Source: Armatimonadota bacterium
Lineage (GTDB): Bacteria > Armatimonadota > Fimbriimonadia > Fimbriimonadales > Fimbriimonadaceae
Assembly (NCBI GenBank): GCA_029781035.1
Contig: JAKOXK010000001.1
Location: forward strand, 1-64,000
DNA length: 64,000 nt
Direction: 5' to 3'
Numbering within the stretch: position 1 is the stretch's first letter; every line of letters starts with the position of its first letter. This document shows positions 60,069-64,000 of the stretch, piece by piece. The notes beneath the pieces are model-generated. The model searched no databases. It had not been told where the DNA came from and saw nothing but the letters and a program-made list of their open reading frames with translations. A program made the translations under genes and the position numbers.

Positions 60069-61147
60069 CCGTCCGTTTTGGCGTCGTTGGTTGCGGCGTC
60101 ATCCACGGCACGCACGCTGATGCCTTGTGTTCGATCGAGGGCGCAAAGCTGACTGCCTTTACCGACGTCGTTCCCGAGCGGGCCAAAGCGGCCGCCGAAA
60201 GGTACGGAGCGCTCGCAGCAAGCACACTGGACGAGATGCTCGACCACGTGGACGCGGTCTGTGTCTGCGTCCCCAGTGGCTCCCATTCGGGTATCGCAGT
60301 CCAAGCGGCTCGTGCCGGAAAGCACGTCTTGTCGGAAAAGCCCATCGATGTGAACATGCAAGCCGCATGGGCGATGGTGCAAGAGTGCGAGCGGTCAGGC
60401 GTGAAGCTCGGCGTCGTCTCGCAGCACCGGTTCGCCAAGGACATACGGAGCCTGAGGGATGCGGCCCAAGCCGGCGCGCTGGGCCCCCTCGTCGCCGGTG
60501 ACTGCTACAACAAGTGGTACCGAACACAGGCCTATTACGACTCGGGCGACTGGCGTGGCACCTGGAAGTTGGACGGCGGCGGGTGTTTGATGAACCAAGG
60601 TGTCCACTACGTAGACATGATCCAGTGGATCATGGGTGGCGTGCGCTCCGTCCAGGCCACTGTCAGGACAGTGGCCCACGAACGGATCGAGGTCGAAGAC
60701 ATGGCGAACGCGCTGGTCGAGTACAGGAACGGGGCGATCGGCGTCATTCAAGGCTCGACCGCGACCTATCCCGGTCTTGCCGAACGGCTCGAGGTCCACG
60801 GGAAGTGGGGGACTGCCGTCATCGAGGCCGACCGATTCAAAGTGTGGGACGTCGACCCGGCCGCCGCTCAGGCAGGATTTTACGGACACGGAGTGCTCAA
60901 GCAGCCCGCTCCTAACCTTGCGGTCGTTTCCGCCCCATCGGGCGCCACCAGCAGCGACCCTAGTGCGGTCTGGGCCGAGCAACACCGCCTTCAGATCGAG
61001 GACTTCACGAAAGCAATCCTGGACGACCGTGACCCGGCGATCACGGGGCGGGACGCACTCAAGCCGCTCGAAGTGATCCTCGCCATCTACGAGAGCGCCC
61101 GGCAAGGAGGCAGACGGGTCGAACTGGCGGCGGATCGGTTTCCCTGA
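60065..61147 (+). CDS. Gfo/Idh/MocA-family oxidoreductase
   Basis: A 360-residue NAD(P)-dependent sugar or inositol dehydrogenase. The Rossmann start is VRFGVVGCGVIHGTHADAL; VCVCVPSGSHSGIAVQAARAGKHVLSEKP contains the EKP catalytic lysine region, and GGCLMNQGVHYVDMIQWIMG carries the conserved GG...HxxD of the second domain. The overlap with the upstream isomerase suggests that the two act in sequence on one sugar. The substrate cannot be predicted. Confidence 0.92.
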   Translation: MTVRFGVVGCGVIHGTHADALCSIEGAKLTAFTDVVPERAKAAAERYGALAASTLDEMLDHVDAVCVCVPSGSHSGIAVQAARAGKHVLSEKPIDVNMQAAWAMVQECERSGVKLGVVSQHRFAKDIRSLRDAAQAGALGPLVAGDCYNKWYRTQAYYDSGDWRGTWKLDGGGCLMNQGVHYVDMIQWIMGGVRSVQATVRTVAHERIEVEDMANALVEYRNGAIGVIQGSTATYPGLAERLEVHGKWGTAVIEADRFKVWDVDPAAAQAGFYGHGVLKQPAPNLAVVSAPSGATSSDPSAVWAEQHRLQIEDFTKAILDDRDPAITGRDALKPLEVILAIYESARQGGRRVELAADRFP

Positions 61148-61684
61148 TCCTCGCTTGTCGGCGGATCAGCGGGGCGATGCGCCGCTTGCCGTTTCAGCGG
61201 TGGAGTCCAGGCCCTCGCCGCGTCCCCCTGACGTGTACGAACTCACGTTACCGTTGGCAATTGGCCACGCTGCCATGGCCGTCTCGGAGAGTCCCAAACC
61301 CTCCGTACCCTCAGCTTCATTGAGACGCGTCCATTCGTGGTGTTCCTGGAGTTGACCCTGTGGATGTGCCCTGGCCCCCGCGATCTGGGGCGATCGACTG
61401 CCCTTAAGCCTCTAAGATCTTTCTGTTTTCAAGTTTGAACCTTTGCGGCAGTCTTCGGCGCGCCAATCTTCACGACTCTGCCTACGTTCAGCCTCAACTC
61501 ATCCAAAGATCACGACGCTTGCCAGACTCCCTTGACAGCAGTCAAATCAGGGTACTTACCCACGTTCGGCGCGCGGTGAGCCGAGTCTTCATGAAACCTA
61601 ATGGAACTCCGCAACCCGACGGCTTGTCGAAAGCACTTGGGGCCCCAATCCTGACTCGACTGTAAACGAGGAGGACATCAGAAG
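61148..61684. other. Long intergenic region, no gene supported
   Basis: About 537 bases. A 66-residue ORF starting at 61155 has no ribosome site and a composition unlike its neighbours, so I reject it. TTGACA at 61532-61537 is a perfect -35 hexamer, with CTTACC (17-base spacing) as a poor -10. GAGGAGG lies eight or nine bases before the ATG at 61685. I see nothing else. Confidence 0.4.
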
Positions 61685-62233
61685 ATGACTCGGAAACTGT
61701 CGCATGGCCTCGCAAATGTTCTTGCTGGCCTCACTTTCGTCATCGTGCCGTCACTTGCCTCCGCGGCCAATCTCACGGTGAGCCCGTCCGGGCTGACTGT
61801 CAGGCTCGGCCAGGTCGTGACCGGCAACGTGAAAAGCCTCATTGGCAATGACGACAACGCCTTGGTGGTGCGTCGGTTCATCGTTCCCAGCCTGCGGAGC
61901 GATGCTATCGACATCAGAGTCTCCGGGAAGTCCACCGCTTCCCGCCTCCTTACCCCTCGGTTCACCGTCAAATCCGAATCGCTGGACAACGGTGTCTGGC
62001 AACAGTCTATCGACCTCTATGACTTCACTCGCGGAGTTTGGGTGACCTGTAGCACCAAGCAACTCGGCATTGAATACTCTATCCAGACTGCGGTCGCTCC
62101 GAAGTCCACGGACTCGTTCGTCAGTCCGACAGGAATGCTCGCGGCAAGAGTGCGGATCAGAATGGCATCAGACCCCTTGAACGCACTGCCGGCATTTGCA
62201 TTCGAGTACGCCGACTGGGCCTTGATCGACTGA
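61685..62233 (+). CDS. Small secreted protein resembling the paralogue C-terminal domain
   Basis: A 182-residue exported protein with signal MTRKLSHGLANVLAGLTFVIVPSLASAA. The mature domain begins VRLGQVVTGNVKSLIGNDDNALVVRRFIVPS, which lines up with LGKLTAGDVTSLKADDGN...KFIVPS in the C-terminal domain of the three tandem secreted genes at 17.6-22.1 kb. It also carries IDLYDFTRGVWVT, a pattern I know from similar domains in planctomycete and gemmatimonad secreted proteins. It is a single beta-rich domain without a catalytic motif. GAGGAGG precedes the ATG. Function unknown. Confidence 0.72.
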   Translation: MTRKLSHGLANVLAGLTFVIVPSLASAANLTVSPSGLTVRLGQVVTGNVKSLIGNDDNALVVRRFIVPSLRSDAIDIRVSGKSTASRLLTPRFTVKSESLDNGVWQQSIDLYDFTRGVWVTCSTKQLGIEYSIQTAVAPKSTDSFVSPTGMLAARVRIRMASDPLNALPAFAFEYADWALID

Positions 62234-62242
62234 CACTGACGC

Positions 62243-62301
62243 GGGGGCCGTCGGCCCCCTAAAAACCGGGCACCTGCGCGCGCTGAAGCGCTCAGGTGCC
62301 C
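62243..62301 (+). terminator. Two GC-rich hairpins after the small secreted protein
   Basis: GGGGGCC/GGCCCCC (62243-62259) and GGGCACCTG/CAGGTGCCC (62268-62301) follow the stop codon. The first is followed by TAAAAA rather than a U tract. Together they probably terminate or protect the transcript. Confidence 0.6.
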
Positions 62302-62378
62302 CCCACTTCTCAGCGCAACAGGCAACCCAAGAAGCCGCGGTCTCTCCTTCTCCCGAAACCCTTTCAAGACAATCCAGG

Positions 62379-62384
62379 TATAAT
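62379..62384 (+). promoter_or_regulatory. -10 box of the riboswitch transcript
   Basis: A perfect TATAAT; a transcript would start near 62391, just before the riboswitch aptamer. No good -35 hexamer is seen at the expected distance. Confidence 0.6.
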
Positions 62385-62397
62385 ACTCACACAGTCT

Positions 62398-62515
62398 AAT
62401 CTGGGCAAAGCCCAGAGCGGGGGAACCAACCCTGGGGTGAATCCCGATTCCATCGGGAGGAGTAACTTTCGGCTCTAACCCGGCAGCTAACCTCGCCGAC
62501 GCATCGAAAGAGTGC
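62398..62515 (+). promoter_or_regulatory. Cyclic-di-AMP riboswitch (ydaO/yuaA type)
   Basis: The conserved core of the ydaO-yuaA aptamer is readable: GGGGGAACCA (62419-62428), TGGGGTGAATCC (62433-62444) and AACCCGGCAGCTAACCTCG (62478-62495), in the right order and spacing and starting soon after a TATAAT box. The P1 closing strand and the A/G-rich 3' part also fit. In Firmicutes and others, binding of c-di-AMP normally turns expression off. Here the downstream gene is an opine-dehydrogenase-family enzyme, not a potassium or osmolyte transporter or cell-wall enzyme. A hairpin at 62572-62590 is the likely expression platform, but its tail is not U-rich. Confidence 0.88.
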
Positions 62516-62558
62516 GCGATTCCGCGCCCTCACCGACCTGCGCAAAGGAGGTGCATTC

Positions 62559-62648
62559 TTGCGCGAAGCTTATCGCAACCCTGTTGCGATCTTGGGGCTG
62601 GTCTTTGGGCAAGCCTCTCATGAACACGCCTTTCAGGAGGCCCTATGA
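62559..62648 (+). CDS. Possible 29-residue leader peptide
   Basis: Between riboswitch and opine dehydrogenase a TTG-started ORF of 29 codons is preceded by AAGGAGG (62545-62551) seven bases upstream, a better ribosome site than many real genes here. It ends in TGA overlapping the ATG of the dehydrogenase (ATGA), the usual sign of translational coupling. The peptide (starting MREAYRNPVAILGLVFGQ) has no recognised motif and overlaps the hairpin at 62572-62590. It could couple translation to the riboswitch, or be fortuitous. Confidence 0.4.
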   Translation: MREAYRNPVAILGLVFGQASHEHAFQEAL

Positions 62649-63790
62649 ATCAGAACAAACGTTTTGCTGTTTTGGGGGCAGGAAATGGAGGCCAGGCCAT
62701 GGCCGCCCACCTGTCGCTCAAGGGTTTCCCCGTCAGTTTGTGGAACCGAAGCCCGGGAAGGCTGGCTTCCGTGTTGAAGACTCATTCGATCCAACTCGTG
62801 ACCGAGGTCGACGGCCTCGAAGGTGGCCGAGCGCAGTTGGAACTGGTCACAGAGGACATTGGCAAAGCCGTCCGCATGGCCGAGATCGTGATGGTCGTCG
62901 TCCCGGCGACCGGACACAATGACGTCGCACGGCAAGCCGCGCCCTACCTGACGGATGGTCAGTTGATCGTCCTGAATCCGGGACGGACGGGGGGCGCCCT
63001 TGAGTTCCTTAAAACCGTGCGCTCCTCTGGGAACAAAGCCGAGATCCTCGTTGCCGAAGCCCAGACATTGATCTACGCCTGCAGGGCTCTCAATCCAGGG
63101 CAAGTCAAGGTGTTCGGGATCAAGAACAGCGTTCCCGTCGCTGCGATCCCTGCCCATCGGACCCCCGAGGTCGTCACAGCCCTCTCTGCCGCGTACGCCG
63201 AGTTCGTGCCAGGTGACAACGTGATGAAGACGAGCCTGGACAACATCGGCGCGATCTTCCACCCCGCGGTCACGATCCTGAACACAGCCAGGATCGAGAG
63301 CACTCGCGGTGATTTCGAGTACTACATCGAGGGTATCTCCCGGTCTGTCGCACAACTGCTTGAGAGGATGGACTCTGAGCGCGTCCAAGTTGGAGCCGCG
63401 CTTGGGTTCAACTGCATTTCGGCACGGGAATGGCTGTACTTGGCCTACGGAGCCTCGGGAAAGACGCTCTTCGACGCGATCCGTGCCAATGAGGGGTACT
63501 ACGGGATCAAAGCGCCTCACACCGTGGACACGCGGTACATCACTGAGGACGTACCTGCCAGCCTGGTGCCGATTGCCTCGATCGGCGAGCAACTCGGTGT
63601 TCCCTGCCCGACGATCCGGGCGATCATCCACTTGGCCAATCTGATCCATGGCTGCGATTACTGGCAGACCGGCCGGACTGTGCGGTCGATGGGACTTGAA
63701 GGGCTCAGCCTCCGTGAGATCCAGCACCTCGTACTCATGGGATCTTCCGAGGTCAAAGAACAGGAGGTGAAAGTTGCCGAGACCGCTTGA
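62645..63790 (+). CDS. NAD/NADP octopine/nopaline dehydrogenase family protein
   Basis: A 381-residue opine-dehydrogenase-type enzyme. The Rossmann domain starts FAVLGAGNGGQAMAAHLSLKG, followed by VMVVVPATGHNDVARQAAPYL and LNPGRTGGALEFL; the C-terminal helical domain has DNIGAIFHPAVTILNTARIE with the catalytic His, and RYITEDVPASLVPIASIGEQLG. Family members reductively join an amino acid and a keto acid or act in reverse. AGGAGG is four bases before the ATG. It is preceded by a c-di-AMP riboswitch and overlaps the next gene by 17 bases, so both should be under riboswitch control. Confidence 0.88.
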   Translation: MNQNKRFAVLGAGNGGQAMAAHLSLKGFPVSLWNRSPGRLASVLKTHSIQLVTEVDGLEGGRAQLELVTEDIGKAVRMAEIVMVVVPATGHNDVARQAAPYLTDGQLIVLNPGRTGGALEFLKTVRSSGNKAEILVAEAQTLIYACRALNPGQVKVFGIKNSVPVAAIPAHRTPEVVTALSAAYAEFVPGDNVMKTSLDNIGAIFHPAVTILNTARIESTRGDFEYYIEGISRSVAQLLERMDSERVQVGAALGFNCISAREWLYLAYGASGKTLFDAIRANEGYYGIKAPHTVDTRYITEDVPASLVPIASIGEQLGVPCPTIRAIIHLANLIHGCDYWQTGRTVRSMGLEGLSLREIQHLVLMGSSEVKEQEVKVAETA

Positions 63791-64000
63791 CCATAACGAC
63801 GTAGTGGGACTGGTCCACCCCTATCTCGATGCCCACACGCTGGGCATCAGTTCGGTCAGCCAGTTGCTGGTAGAAGCCGGATTCCGTGTCGCCGTTGCCG
63901 GGGAAAGCGCCTGTATCGCGGCACAGAACCCTCGGTCAGAAAACCTTTTTCAGCCGCTCGTCGATTGGATTCGACGCGAGCGTGTCACGGCCCTGGGCTT
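63774..64000 (+). CDS. Cobalamin-binding-domain protein, N-terminus only (cut off)
   Basis: The first 75 residues of a gene that runs off the right edge. TTG at 63774 is the start: AGGAGGTG lies six bases upstream, inside the end of the opine dehydrogenase gene, and the two overlap by 17 bases. The visible part, VHPYLDAHTLGISSVSQLL then EAGFRVAVAGE, has the DxHxxG of B12-binding domains at about residues 19-24. Many such proteins continue into a radical-SAM domain, which would be outside the window; the segment WIRRERVTALG would fit that type. Family assignment is provisional. Confidence 0.62.
   Translation, partial: MPRPLDHNDVVGLVHPYLDAHTLGISSVSQLLVEAGFRVAVAGESACIAAQNPRSENLFQPLVDWIRRERVTALG

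Noticed and set aside
61155-61355. 66-residue ORF after the Gfo/Idh/MocA gene
   Set aside because: No ribosome site, no family feature, and composition resembling translated non-coding sequence.
62645-64000. Staphylopine/pseudopaline-type metallophore operon
   Set aside because: An opine dehydrogenase is present, but no nicotianamine-synthase-like gene, racemase or metallophore transporter is seen in the window; the next gene looks B12-binding instead.
1-64000. CRISPR arrays, tRNA or rRNA genes, insertion sequences, prophage
   Set aside because: I looked for regularly spaced repeats, cloverleaf-type sequences and transposase or integrase motifs and found none I could support.

Overview
The window (about 60 % G+C, densely coding, both strands used) looks like the chromosome of a free-living diderm bacterium from the Armatimonadota, most like Fimbriimonadia. 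This is inference. It rests on a Kdo activation gene (kdsB, hence an LPS-type outer membrane), two PEP-CTERM secreted proteins, very large secreted dockerin-type proteins, a redoxin / cytochrome c / copper-monooxygenase-like fusion of the planctomycete type, and many secreted or sugar-handling proteins. I saw no rRNA, tRNA, insertion sequence, prophage or CRISPR array.

Layout. 1-4.1 kb: a leftward run of an SDR oxidoreductase, two M16 peptidase subunits and an M61 peptidase (cut by the window edge). 4.1-12.8 kb: the redoxin fusion, a polysaccharide deacetylase-like protein coupled to a GH115-type glycosidase, an ALDH16-like aldehyde dehydrogenase split in two by one in-frame UGA, and an unknown secreted protein. 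12.8-17.5 kb: housekeeping genes (deoC, dtd, rel, kdsB) and a candidate small RNA. 17.6-22.2 kb: three tandem paralogues of an unknown secreted family with what look like leaderless promoters. 22.2-31.9 kb: a structured non-coding stretch, greA, a glycosyltransferase, GH51 arabinofuranosidase, a HAF-repeat protein, fucose isomerase, a trans-sulfuration enzyme, a metal-binding lipoprotein and an aminotransferase. 32-43.6 kb: rpmB, a GNAT acetyltransferase with an Lrp regulator, an M3 oligopeptidase, rqcH, a PAP2 phosphatase, accA/accD, yjbQ, a PEP-CTERM protein, a HAD phosphatase and a sugar isomerase.

43.9-59 kb is the most unusual part. A PEP-CTERM protein and a small secreted cohesin-like protein lie next to four giant (about 960-1020 aa) secreted proteins. 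The giants differ at the N-terminus (beta-helix or lectin-like) but share a modular C-terminal half: a cohesin-like segment, an Ig-like segment, a type I dockerin doublet and an extra canonical EF-hand. A regulator with an N-terminal LuxR HTH and a PAS-like C-terminus is transcribed divergently from them. I read this as a candidate extracellular cohesin/dockerin assembly system that carries no recognisable catalytic module.

59-64 kb: a TIM-barrel sugar isomerase coupled to a Gfo/Idh/MocA dehydrogenase, a small secreted protein that resembles the C-terminal domain of the 17-22 kb paralogues, and a clear cyclic-di-AMP (ydaO-type) riboswitch. The riboswitch precedes an opine-dehydrogenase-family gene, which overlaps a truncated gene with a B12-binding DxHxxG motif.

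Functionally, the GH115, GH51, deacetylase-like, fucose isomerase and sugar epimerase/dehydrogenase genes suggest growth on plant-type heteropolysaccharides. DeoC plus the split aldehyde dehydrogenase suggests deoxyribose or aldehyde catabolism.
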